From Nocardia transvalensis (GTDB lineage: Bacteria; Actinomycetota; Actinomycetes; Mycobacteriales; Mycobacteriaceae): a stretch of 64,000 bases of DNA. Under the pieces are notes generated by a model that was not told where the DNA came from, searched no databases, and was given only the letters and a program-made list of their open reading frames with translations. The position numbers and the translations under genes were made by a program. The DNA lies in assembly GCF_015477765.1 (NCBI RefSeq), contig NZ_JADLQQ010000003.1, forward strand, positions 372,001 to 436,000. Reading direction: 5' to 3'. Shown piece by piece: positions 17,380 to 25,584 of this stretch (position 1 is the first letter of the stretch; each line of letters starts with the position of its first letter).

Positions 17380-17812
17380 GGTGCGTTCCTTTCCCTCTCC
17401 CCTGGTCCCCCTGCCACGCCGACTCGCACCGTTGAAAGCCGCGTATCCAGGTTACTGTGTCGCGCGGTACTCGGTCGAAACGCTGGGATCAAGATCACAA
17501 GGGCGGCCGCCGCCCGGTGAGATAGTCCGCGGAGTTTCACAGACAATTGTCAGAAGCAGATGCCACGAATTTCTTTGTGCGTCAGGTGTTTCCGGCGCGG
17601 AACAGGTGGGTAAACAGTCATTTAGCTGGCGAGCGTCTGCTTCGACTGCCATCTCCAAGACCTCCGGCCAACGGCGTCCGGTCGGCACAAGGCACGGCGC
17701 ACCCAAAGTCGGCGCTCGCCCGCTCTCGTTCTACCGCCCGGACGCCGCGGTCGACCGGGCCGTCCCAGTTGTGTCACTGCGGCACTTCGAGGACGGCGCG
17801 GTCGGAGGCGGA
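17380..17812. other. Intergenic region without a recognised gene
   Basis: A 433-base gap between two leftward genes. A leftward frame at 17452-17706 (84 codons) has no ribosome site and unconvincing composition. A 10-base palindrome GACAATTGTC lies at 17542-17551. Nothing else is seen. Confidence 0.5.
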
Positions 17813-18604
17813 TCAGGCGAATTGTCCTGCCGCACGGCCCGTTCCGCTCGGCCCCGCGAAAGCCTGTGCGATATCCAGCCATTCGGTGGCATCGCCACCC
17901 GTGGCCGTCACGGCCAGATCGTCGCGGTGGCGGCGCTGGGTGACCAGCAGGCAGAAATCGAGCGCGGGCCCCGTGATTCGCTGCGCGGCATCCTCCGGTC
18001 CCCAGGTCCACAGGTCACCGTCCGGTGCGGTCAGCTCGATGCGAAACTCCTCGGCCGGTGCGGTGCGGCCGTGCACCTGATAGGCGAAATTGCGGGTCCG
18101 GACGCCGAGATGGGCGATATGGCGCAGCCGGGTCGTCGGCGTGCGGGTGACGTCGAGGGTGTCGGCGACGTCCTGGCCGTGGGCCCAGGTCTCCATCATC
18201 CGCGCGCTGACCATCGAGGCCGCGCTCATCGGCGGGCCGAACCACGGCAGCTTCGTTCCGGCGGGGACCGCGAGCAGGGCCTGGGCCAAGGCCTTCCGGC
18301 CGCGCCGCCAGCGCTCGAGCAACTCGGGTGCGGGCGTCGTCGCGGCCAGCTCGGCGGCCTCGTCGACGAATGTCAGTGCGCGGGGCATGGCGTCGCGGAC
18401 CAGATCGCCGAAGGCAGCGGCGTCGGTCGCGGCCAGGGTGGCGACCTCGTCGGTCCAGGTGAGATGCCCGATCTGATGGGCGAGGGTCCAGCCCGGTGCG
18501 GGCGTCTGCCGCGCCCATTCCGCTGCCGGGAGCGGTGCGACCAGCGCATCCAAGTCGGAGCATTCCGCCTCGAAGTCGGCGAGCATCGCCTGCAGATCAA
18601 CCAT
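17813..18604 (-). CDS. TIGR03084-type mycothiol-dependent/metal-binding protein
   Basis: A 263-residue protein of the DinB/maleylpyruvate-isomerase-like superfamily, whose actinobacterial members are often mycothiol-dependent enzymes with a metal held by three residues. Here the probable ligands are H47 (IGHLTW), E138 and H142 (METWAHGQD). The whole-length match resembles the TIGR03084 family; its reaction is not established. ATG 18604 is the start. A perfect 16-base palindrome (18675-18690) lies about 70 bases upstream and is the likely operator. Confidence 0.8.
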   Translation of the reverse strand: MVDLQAMLADFEAECSDLDALVAPLPAAEWARQTPAPGWTLAHQIGHLTWTDEVATLAATDAAAFGDLVRDAMPRALTFVDEAAELAATTPAPELLERWRRGRKALAQALLAVPAGTKLPWFGPPMSAASMVSARMMETWAHGQDVADTLDVTRTPTTRLRHIAHLGVRTRNFAYQVHGRTAPAEEFRIELTAPDGDLWTWGPEDAAQRITGPALDFCLLVTQRRHRDDLAVTATGGDATEWLDIAQAFAGPSGTGRAAGQFA

Positions 18605-18674
18605 GTCATCCCTACCGTGCCGATCGGTACCAGGGCACCATCGGCTTCAGCATCGCAACGGGGTAGGAAAAATG

Positions 18675-18690
18675 CAAGCACGCGTGCTTG
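18675..18690. promoter_or_regulatory. Perfect 16-bp palindrome, probable TetR operator
   Basis: CAAGCACGCGTGCTTG is fully symmetric and sits between the end of the DUF445 gene and the start of the TIGR03084-type gene, both leftward. TetR-family operators often have this length and symmetry. No TetR gene is adjacent. Confidence 0.5.
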
Positions 18691-18693
18691 TAT

Positions 18694-20049
18694 TTACCAG
18701 CCGAACAGCACCAGGTGCACCGCGCCCACCGCCAGGCCCAGCGCGGCACCGTGCAGATACAACAGCCAGGCGTCCTGCTCGACCGAGGCGTAGAACATCT
18801 CCATGAACTCGCCCGGGGTGAGCTGCTGCAGTTTGCGGGTGGCGAACTCATCGATCTTCTTGGCCTGCTCCAGGGCGAACTCCTCGTCCTCGACCAGGCT
18901 CGGGGCCAGCCCGACGGCGGCGCCTGCCGCGCCCACCTTGAGGTTGTCGAACTGGCGCCGGCCGAACGCCGCCCGCACCATCGAGGTGGTCGGGCCCAGC
19001 TGGCGATGGATCTCGTCGGAGATCAGATGTTCGATGAGCTGGCGGGTCTTGTCGCCGTTGGGGCCCTCGAGCAGTTCCCTCGCCAGGTTGGGCAGGGTCA
19101 GCACCTGATAGGCCAGGATGTGGCCGAGGTCGGCGGCCGCCTGCGGCTGTCGCTTGGCCAGCAGCGCCTGCCGCCACAGGTACTTGTAGCGCGGTTGTGG
19201 GTCGCCCGGCTCGAACACCATCTTGATCGCGATGACGTTGACGATGACGCCGATCAACGCGGCGGCGGCCAGTACCACCAGCCAGCCCGGCAGCCAGCCG
19301 ACCACCGGAATGCCATGGTGCACCTGCATATACAGCGCCAGCAGGAAACCGAAGGGCGCACCCAGCAGGCCGATACGCACCATGAAGCGCAGCTCCGGCG
19401 CGGCGATGGTGGTGGTGAGGTCCTTGAGGATGTACGGGTTGGCGCGCAGATAGCGGATGACGAAGCTCTTGATGTCGATGAGCTGATCGACGTTGTCGCC
19501 GAGATGTTCGAACGCCCGCCGCGTCAGCGTCGGCAGCTCTCGTTCGACGCGCAGGTAGAGGATCTGGCGGGCCGGGCGCGGGACGGCCCGCCACAGCTCC
19601 GGATTCTCCCGCATCATGATCTCGTCGACGATCGACTGCACCTGTTTGCGGGCGACCTCGGCGATGTAATCGGCGACGCCCTCCAGGTCGAGTTCGTGGA
19701 TGAAATCCTTGGGGCTGCCGATCCGCATGATCGCCATATCCACGCAGATGCTGGCCATCTTCTCGGCGCGCGCGGGGATGAACCCCTGGAAACCGAGCCG
19801 CTTGCCGTCCCCGGAGAAGGTCGGTAGCACCTGCACCCGGCGGGGAAAGTAGGGGTAGAGAACCTGCAGCCCCGGAATCCGGATGCCGCGGAAGAACACG
19901 GGCCAGAACAGCATCAGCACACCGGTCCAGTTGGTGAGCCAGCCCGCCAGGGCGCTGAAGATCGGAAAGGTGACCAGGTCGACGACGAGCTTGGACTGGC
20001 CGGTGAGGTGTTCCCAGTCGATGAACACCCCGCCGGCGAGTGTCGTCAT
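18694..20049 (-). CDS. DUF445 family membrane protein
   Basis: A 451-residue membrane protein. The N-terminal part (FPIFSALAGWLTNWTGVLMLFWP) is the typical DUF445 opening with membrane-embedded Asn/Trp, the middle has two hydrophobic segments around residues 225-275 ending in VNVIAIKMVFEPGDPQ, and the C-terminus is another helix. DUF445 proteins are widespread and of unknown function, with some linked to membrane organisation or sporulation. The open frame begins at 20106, but ATG 20049 has GGGG 6-10 bases upstream and gives the family's usual start. Confidence 0.82.
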   Translation of the reverse strand: MTTLAGGVFIDWEHLTGQSKLVVDLVTFPIFSALAGWLTNWTGVLMLFWPVFFRGIRIPGLQVLYPYFPRRVQVLPTFSGDGKRLGFQGFIPARAEKMASICVDMAIMRIGSPKDFIHELDLEGVADYIAEVARKQVQSIVDEIMMRENPELWRAVPRPARQILYLRVERELPTLTRRAFEHLGDNVDQLIDIKSFVIRYLRANPYILKDLTTTIAAPELRFMVRIGLLGAPFGFLLALYMQVHHGIPVVGWLPGWLVVLAAAALIGVIVNVIAIKMVFEPGDPQPRYKYLWRQALLAKRQPQAAADLGHILAYQVLTLPNLARELLEGPNGDKTRQLIEHLISDEIHRQLGPTTSMVRAAFGRRQFDNLKVGAAGAAVGLAPSLVEDEEFALEQAKKIDEFATRKLQQLTPGEFMEMFYASVEQDAWLLYLHGAALGLAVGAVHLVLFGW

Positions 20050-20199
20050 GTGGGGTCCCCCTCGGTCCGAACCAGTTGTGAGATGTCGGGATGCCAACAT
20101 TCTCACCGGTTTCGATCGAGTGTCAATCTTGGGTGGACTTCACCGGATGTTCGTCGTGCCGCCAACGAGTTTCGTGAATTCGGTAGCGCCGTCGCGAAT

Positions 20200-20217
20200 A
20201 CTGGTCAATCGACCAGT
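20200..20217. promoter_or_regulatory. Operator-like inverted repeat upstream of phosphatase gene
   Basis: ACTGGTC-AATC-GACCAGT, perfect 7-base arms, lies 25 bases before the start of the rightward phosphatase gene and between it and the divergent DUF445 gene. A regulator site is likely. Confidence 0.4.
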
Positions 20218-20242
20218 CGTTTCTGTGCGAGAGGATCACGAG

Positions 20243-21301
20243 ATGGACGACAGGACGGGCGTGGGCCGCCGCGGTTTTCTGGCGGGCGCGGCGGCGGTGG
20301 CGGGCCTCGCGGCCGTCGCGGGCACGGCGGTGGCCGAACCGGCGAAGCTACCCCTACCGACCGAGGAGAACCCGCGCATCCTGCTCACCGGCGATGCGGG
20401 AACCGGGGCGCGGCCGCAGTGGCTGGTGGCCGACGCGATGCGGGAGTTCCATCGTCGCGAACCGTTCTCGCTGGCGCTCGGCCTGGGTGACAACATCTAC
20501 GAGAACGGCCCGTGGACCGACGATGATCAGCAGTTCGCCGACAAATTCGAAAAACCCAATCACGGGCTGGATTTCCCGTGGTTGATGGTGCTCGGCAACC
20601 ACGACAACAGCTCGGTCCTGCCCGGTGACGCCGGTTGGCTGCGGCGCGGCGATCACGAGGTGGCCTATCACCGGCGCTCGTCGCGCTGGTACATGCCCGC
20701 CCGCTACTACTCGGTGCGCGTTCCGCAGCAGCGTCCGGTGGTGGAATTCTTCGTGCTGGACCTGAATCCGGCCGCCTCGTATCTGCCGCAGGTGCTCGAC
20801 CCCTACTGGGCGCCGCAGGGGCCGTTCATGTCCGAGCAGGCGGCGTGGCTGGACCGTGCGGTCGCGGGATCACCGGCGAAGTGGAAGATCGCCTGCACCC
20901 ACCATCCGTATCTGAACAACGGGCCGCACGGTGACGCCGGGAACTATGAAGGCGTCACCGTCGAACCGTTGGACGGGCGGCATGTGAAGCGGTTCTTCGA
21001 CGAGCATGTGGTGGGCCGGTTCCAGTTCCTGCTGTCCGGCCACGATCACTCGCTGCAGGTGCTGGAGCCGACCACGCAGACCAAGGGCATGCGCCAGATC
21101 ATCTGCGGCGCAGCCGCGAAATCCGTCCACGACGAACCCCTCCGCGGCCCGAACCCCCGCCACCCCAACCTCTTCCAAACCTTCACCGACCTCGGCTTCA
21201 TGACCATGGACCTGACCCGCAACACCGTCCGCCTCCGCACGATCACGGTCGACGCCGGTTCGGGCGCAGCCACGGTCGCCTCCGACCTCCAACTGACCTG
21301 A
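20243..21301 (+). CDS. Tat-exported metallophosphoesterase
   Basis: A 352-residue exported phosphatase of the calcineurin-like superfamily, similar to purple-acid-phosphatase-like enzymes. The five metal-binding blocks are visible in order: GDAGTG, GDNIYENG, GNHD, THHPY and GHDHS. The N-terminus carries a twin-arginine signal (G8-R-R-G-F-L) and a hydrophobic stretch with likely cleavage after AVA (31), so it is exported folded. ATG 20243 is chosen since the Tat motif starts there; the open frame extends upstream by 120 codons without such features. A strong terminator follows at 21331. Confidence 0.88.
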   Translation: MDDRTGVGRRGFLAGAAAVAGLAAVAGTAVAEPAKLPLPTEENPRILLTGDAGTGARPQWLVADAMREFHRREPFSLALGLGDNIYENGPWTDDDQQFADKFEKPNHGLDFPWLMVLGNHDNSSVLPGDAGWLRRGDHEVAYHRRSSRWYMPARYYSVRVPQQRPVVEFFVLDLNPAASYLPQVLDPYWAPQGPFMSEQAAWLDRAVAGSPAKWKIACTHHPYLNNGPHGDAGNYEGVTVEPLDGRHVKRFFDEHVVGRFQFLLSGHDHSLQVLEPTTQTKGMRQIICGAAAKSVHDEPLRGPNPRHPNLFQTFTDLGFMTMDLTRNTVRLRTITVDAGSGAATVASDLQLT

Positions 21302-21330
21302 CCCGAACGCCCAAGTCCCACATACCCTGA

Positions 21331-21359
21331 GGGCGCCCCGGCCGCATGCCGGGGCGCCC
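21331..21359. terminator. Perfect 12-bp terminator hairpin
   Basis: GGGCGCCCCGGC and GCCGGGGCGCCC are perfectly complementary around a 5-base loop CGCAT, 30 bases after the phosphatase stop. A 26-bp repeat array grows from its right arm. Confidence 0.75.
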
Positions 21360-21365
21360 ATCCCT

Positions 21366-21469
21366 CGCATGCCCCGGCGCACGGCGTCCTTCGCATGCCC
21401 TGACGCACGGCGTCCTTCACATGCCCTGACGCACCGCGTCCTTCACATGCCCTGAGTCACGAAGTGGCT
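21366..21469. repeat. Four 26-bp tandem repeats next to a terminator
   Basis: Units begin at 21366, 21392, 21418 and 21444, each 26 bases, with core CGCATGCCCTGACGCACGGC. A partial copy is visible in the loop and right arm of the adjoining terminator (21343-21365). The last unit forms its own hairpin with the end of the next gene (21449-21475, arms GCCCTGAG/CTCAGGGC), which probably terminates the leftward dehydrogenase. Confidence 0.85.
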
Positions 21470-22473
21470 CAGGGCTTCAGCACGATTCGAATCGGGTTGC
21501 CCTGCTTGGCTTCCAGGGCGTGGACGGCCTTCTCGGCGTCGGCGAGCGGGACCACGGCGCTGACCGAGCGGGAGAACTCGATGCGGTGCAGGCGCTGCAG
21601 CTGCACAAGCTGGGCCACGTCGCCGGGCGAGGAGCCGTAGTGCCCGCGCACCTGCTGCTTGAAGAAGCTGAACATGGTGCTGTTGGTGATGGTGATCGGC
21701 TTGTCGGTGAGTCCGACCAGTACCAGCCGCCCTTCGAAGCCCAGACAGACAGCGGCCTGTTCCCGCACCGCCGCCACCCCGGCGAAGTCGAACGCCGCGG
21801 CCAGTCCGGTGCCGCCGGTAGCGGCGAAGATCTTGCGGCGCAGATCGGGCTCGCCCGCATCGAAGGCGAAGTCGGCGCCGAAGTCCAGGGCTCGCTGCCG
21901 CGCGGCCGGTAGCGGGTCGACGGCGACGATCGGCGCCGCGCCGATCATCCGCAGCAGCTGCACAGCGTGCGCGCCCAGGCCGCCGATTCCCCAGACGCCG
22001 ACCGCCTCACCGGGCCGGACCTCTGCGGTCCCCGTGATCGCGCCCCACGGCGTCGACACCGCATCGGGGATGAAGCAGGCCTGTTCGAAGGGCAGCTCGT
22101 CGGGCAGCGGTACCAGGGTGTCGACCCGGGCCAGGGTGTATTCCGCCCAGCCGCCGTCGTAGTCCACGCCGCGCGTGAAGAGCTTGTCGCGGCGCAGCTC
22201 GCCCGCCTGCAGCACCACGCGGTCGCCCACCTTCGCCGCGGTGACCCCCGGCCCCAGCGCATGCACGGTCCCTGCCACCTCGTGCCCGAGTGTGACGGCC
22301 TCACCCTTCAGATACAGCGGCGACAAGGTGCCATCGATCAGATGCACATCCGACAGGCACACTCCCGCGGCTTCCACCTTGATCAGCACCTGATCGGGCC
22401 CCGGTTCCGGGACCGGCACCTCCTCCACCTGTAGTCGTCGTTCGGGTCCCAGGTGAAGGCGGGCGGCCAGCAT
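21469..22473 (-). CDS. Zinc-type NAD(P)-dependent alcohol dehydrogenase (MDR)
   Basis: A 334-residue medium-chain dehydrogenase. Catalytic zinc ligands C39, H64 and E65 (GHEVAG) are present, and the Rossmann motif is GIGGLGAHAVQL. The four cysteines of the structural zinc loop are absent; the loop region reads LRRDKLFTRG. This loss is common in related bacterial enzymes. It oxidises or reduces an alcohol/aldehyde pair; the substrate is unknown. The stop codon overlaps the right arm of the repeat-derived hairpin. Confidence 0.87.
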   Translation of the reverse strand: MLAARLHLGPERRLQVEEVPVPEPGPDQVLIKVEAAGVCLSDVHLIDGTLSPLYLKGEAVTLGHEVAGTVHALGPGVTAAKVGDRVVLQAGELRRDKLFTRGVDYDGGWAEYTLARVDTLVPLPDELPFEQACFIPDAVSTPWGAITGTAEVRPGEAVGVWGIGGLGAHAVQLLRMIGAAPIVAVDPLPAARQRALDFGADFAFDAGEPDLRRKIFAATGGTGLAAAFDFAGVAAVREQAAVCLGFEGRLVLVGLTDKPITITNSTMFSFFKQQVRGHYGSSPGDVAQLVQLQRLHRIEFSRSVSAVVPLADAEKAVHALEAKQGNPIRIVLKP

Positions 22474-22598
22474 CGTCGTCTACTCCTTGCAGCTCGAATC
22501 CTGTGCGGCCCGTCCCGATCGAAATCGGTGGCCACAGCACAAAATTCGGCCCGGCCGCCTCCCCGAGTATTGCACCACTGCCGATTCCGCGGGCGAGC

Positions 22599-23030
22599 TC
22601 AGCTCGTCTGCAGGAAGTACACGACCTCCCACAGATGTCCGTCCGGGTCGGCGAAGTATCCGGCGTAGATGCCCCAGGGACGTTCCAGCGGCGCGCGCAC
22701 GACGGTGCCGCCCGCCGCTCGGACCCGTTCCAGCACCCCATCGACGTCCGCGCGGCTCTCGACGAACCACCCGAGACTGATCGGCGTGCCGGTCGTCGCC
22801 TCCGCGGCGACGCCCGCGTCCAGCGCAAGATCGGTCCGCTCGTACACCGACAGGATCAGCCCGCTGTCGAGGGTGAACATCGCGACCGCCCCGCCCGGAC
22901 GATCCGCCTGCCGCACGAACTCGGTCCCGATGATCCCCGGCGTCGACAACCCGAGCCCGTCCCGATAGAAGGCCACGGCCCGCTCGAGATCGTCCACTCC
23001 GAGGGTGATGTCATTGATGTGCGCTTTCAT
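22599..23030 (-). CDS. VOC-family (glyoxalase-like) protein
   Basis: A 143-residue protein of the vicinal-oxygen-chelate superfamily with two beta-alpha-beta-beta-beta modules; it opens with INDITLGVDDLERAVAFYRDGLGL and ends with FADPDGHLWEVVYF, both classic. Members are glyoxalases, dioxygenases or antibiotic-binding proteins; this one is best left as VOC protein. ATG 23030 is chosen because the family start MKAHINDITLGV lies there, with GGCGG upstream; ATG 23057 is in frame but less likely. Confidence 0.82.
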   Translation of the reverse strand: MKAHINDITLGVDDLERAVAFYRDGLGLSTPGIIGTEFVRQADRPGGAVAMFTLDSGLILSVYERTDLALDAGVAAEATTGTPISLGWFVESRADVDGVLERVRAAGGTVVRAPLERPWGIYAGYFADPDGHLWEVVYFLQTS

Positions 23031-23165
23031 GCCGCCAGTCAATCCCCCACAGTCCACCGCGGTCTTGAACGAATCGGGCGCTACCGGCGATCATCGGGGC
23101 CGACCAGCCGGTTCTCCGGTTTCGCTGCAGGTGAACAGCGGGGCGGAACAACCGAGGGGGGTCTC

Positions 23166-23190
23166 AGGTTGAGTAGGTAACGCTCAACCT
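23166..23190. promoter_or_regulatory. HAIR-like (HspR) inverted repeat upstream of lon
   Basis: The core GTTGAGT-N7-GCTCAAC matches 11 of 14 fixed bases of the HspR-associated inverted repeat CTTGAGT-N7-ACTCAAG with the same 7-base spacer, and the symmetry extends outward (AGGTTGAG..CTCAACCT). It ends 45 bases before the lon start. lon is a known HspR target in Streptomyces, so heat-shock control is likely. Confidence 0.65.
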
Positions 23191-23235
23191 TGGAGGAGAA
23201 GTACTCCGGGGCATGCTTTGGAAGGGGCTGAAACT

Positions 23236-25584
23236 GTGAGTACCCCACAACGTCTACCGGTGCTGTTCCTGACCGATCCGATCGTGCTGCCGGGCATGGT
23301 CGTGCCGATCGAGCTCGACGAGTCGGCGCAGGCCGCCATCGATGCCGCGCGGGCGGCGAGCCTGGATGCCGTGCTGCTCGCGCCCCGCCTGGCCGAGGGC
23401 TACGCCTCCTACGGCGTGGTCGCCACCATCGAGCAGGTCGGCCGGATGCGCGGCGGCGCCCCGGCGGCGGTGCTGCGTGCCGAGCGGCGCGCCAAGATCG
23501 GGCACGGGGTGACCGGGCCCGGTGCCGCGCTGTGGGTCGAGGCCGAGCCGGTCGAGGCGCCCGCGCCGGACGGCCGCACGAAGGAACTGGCCGCCGAATA
23601 CAAGAAGCTGGTCGTGTCGGTGTTGCAGCGCCGCGAGGCCTGGCAGGTAATCGACATGGTCAACCAGATGTCCGATCCCTCGGCACTGGCCGACACCGCC
23701 GGTTACGCTCCGTACCTGTCCGACGAGCAGAAGCGCGAACTGCTCGAAACCCCGGATGTCGCAGCGCGCTTGACGAAGCTGATCGGCTGGGTGCGCGACC
23801 ACATCGCCGAGATGGAGGTCACCGAGAAGATCAGCGAGGACGTGCGCGAGGGCATGGAGAAGTCCCAGCGCGAATTCCTGCTGCGCCAGCAGCTCAACGC
23901 GATTCGCAAGGAGCTGGGCGAGAACGAGCCCGACGGCGCCGAGGACTACCGCACCAGCGTCGAGAACGCCGACCTGCCGCAGGCCGTGCGCGAGGCGGCG
24001 CTGCGCGAGGTCGACCGGCTCGAGCGCGGCAGCGATCAGAGCCCGGAGGCGGGCTGGATCCGCACCTGGCTCGACACCGTGCTGGATCTGCCGTGGACGG
24101 TGAAAACCACGGATTCGACCGATGTTTCGGCCGCCCGCGAGGTGCTCGACGCCGACCACCACGGCCTGGACGAGGTGAAGGACCGCATGGTCGAGTACCT
24201 GGCCGTGCGGGCCAGGCGTGCCGCTCGCGGCCTGGAGGTCGTCGGCGGTCGCGGTTCCGGTGCGGTGCTGGTGCTGGTCGGTCCGCCCGGCGTGGGTAAG
24301 ACCTCGCTGGGTGAGAGCGTGGCACGGGCACTGGGGCGCAAGTTCGTTCGCGTCGCCCTGGGTGGCGTGCGCGACGAGGCCGAGATCCGCGGTCACCGGC
24401 GCACCTACGTCGGGGCCCTGCCGGGCCGCATCGTGCGCGCGCTCGAGGAGGCGGGCTCGATGAATCCCGTCGTCCTGCTGGACGAGATCGACAAGGTTGG
24501 CTCCGACTTCCGCGGCGATCCCGCGGCGGCGCTGCTCGAGGTCCTGGATCCGGCGCAGAACCACACCTTCCGCGACCACTACCTGGACCTGGATCTGGAC
24601 CTGTCCGACGTGCTGTTCATCGCGACGGCCAACGTGATGGAGACGATCCCGGGGGCGCTGCTGGACCGCATGGAGCTGATCACCGTCGACGGCTACACCG
24701 AGGACGACAAGGTGGCCATCGCCCGCGACTTCCTGGTGCCGCGGCAGCTGGAACGCAATGCGCTGACCGCCGAGGAGGTGACCGTCACCGAGGAGGCGCT
24801 GCGCGAGATCGCCGCGAACTACACCCGAGAGGCCGGTGTGCGCCAGCTGGAGCGGTTGATCGCGAAGGCGTTGCGCAAGGCCGCGACTCGGCTGTCCGAG
24901 GACGATCCCGCGTCCTCCGAGCCGGTGGTCATCGGCCTGGACAACCTGAAGGACTACCTGGGTCGTCCGCGCTTCACCCCGGATTCGGTGGAGCGCACCG
25001 CGGTTCCGGGTGTGGCGACCGGATTGGCGGTGACCGGCGCCGGTGGCGATGTCCTCTACATCGAGGCCAATGCCGCCGAGGGCGAACGCTCCCTGACCCT
25101 CACCGGGCAGCTGGGCGACGTGATGAAGGAATCGGCGCAGATCGCGCTGACCTACGTCCGTTCGCATCTGGAGGAGATCGGCATCGAGCCGACGGTGCTC
25201 GATCGCAATATCCACATCCACTTCCCCGCGGGTGCCGTGCCCAAGGACGGACCGTCGGCGGGCGTCACCATGGTCACCGCCCTGGTGTCGCTGGCGCTGG
25301 GCCGGCAGGTGCGGGCGGATGTCGGCATGACCGGTGAGGTCACGCTGAACGGCCGGGTGCTGCCGGTCGGCGGGGTCAAGCAGAAGCTGCTGGCCGCCCA
25401 GCGCGCGGGCCTGAAGACGGTGTTCATCCCGGCCCGCAACGAGCCGGATCTGGACGACGTCCCGGCCGAGGTGCTCGACGCCCTGGACGTCCGCCCCGTC
25501 GGCGATGTGGCCGAGATCCTGGCCTATGCGATCGAGCCGGTCACCGAACCGGCCTACGGGGCCGCCGCCCTCGCATCGGCCTGA
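23236..25584 (+). CDS. lon: ATP-dependent protease Lon
   Basis: A 782-residue cytoplasmic quality-control protease. The order is N-terminal substrate domain (1-200), coiled-coil (about 200-250), AAA+ module with Walker A GPPGVGKT (349-356) and Walker B VVLLDEIDKVGSD, and the protease domain with catalytic S674 (PKDGPSAG) and K717 (GGVKQKLL). GTG 23236 is chosen because GGAAGGGG lies 8 bases upstream; a TTG 18 bases earlier is less likely. Lon is absent from M. tuberculosis but present in many fast-growing actinobacteria. Its last 31 bases overlap the end of the convergent glycosyltransferase gene. Confidence 0.95.
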   Translation: MSTPQRLPVLFLTDPIVLPGMVVPIELDESAQAAIDAARAASLDAVLLAPRLAEGYASYGVVATIEQVGRMRGGAPAAVLRAERRAKIGHGVTGPGAALWVEAEPVEAPAPDGRTKELAAEYKKLVVSVLQRREAWQVIDMVNQMSDPSALADTAGYAPYLSDEQKRELLETPDVAARLTKLIGWVRDHIAEMEVTEKISEDVREGMEKSQREFLLRQQLNAIRKELGENEPDGAEDYRTSVENADLPQAVREAALREVDRLERGSDQSPEAGWIRTWLDTVLDLPWTVKTTDSTDVSAAREVLDADHHGLDEVKDRMVEYLAVRARRAARGLEVVGGRGSGAVLVLVGPPGVGKTSLGESVARALGRKFVRVALGGVRDEAEIRGHRRTYVGALPGRIVRALEEAGSMNPVVLLDEIDKVGSDFRGDPAAALLEVLDPAQNHTFRDHYLDLDLDLSDVLFIATANVMETIPGALLDRMELITVDGYTEDDKVAIARDFLVPRQLERNALTAEEVTVTEEALREIAANYTREAGVRQLERLIAKALRKAATRLSEDDPASSEPVVIGLDNLKDYLGRPRFTPDSVERTAVPGVATGLAVTGAGGDVLYIEANAAEGERSLTLTGQLGDVMKESAQIALTYVRSHLEEIGIEPTVLDRNIHIHFPAGAVPKDGPSAGVTMVTALVSLALGRQVRADVGMTGEVTLNGRVLPVGGVKQKLLAAQRAGLKTVFIPARNEPDLDDVPAEVLDALDVRPVGDVAEILAYAIEPVTEPAYGAAALASA

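Noticed and set aside
17452-17706. Leftward 84-codon gene
   Set aside because: No ribosome site, odd composition and no familiar domain.
21366-21469. CRISPR array
   Set aside because: Contiguous 26-bp units without spacers, next to a terminator.
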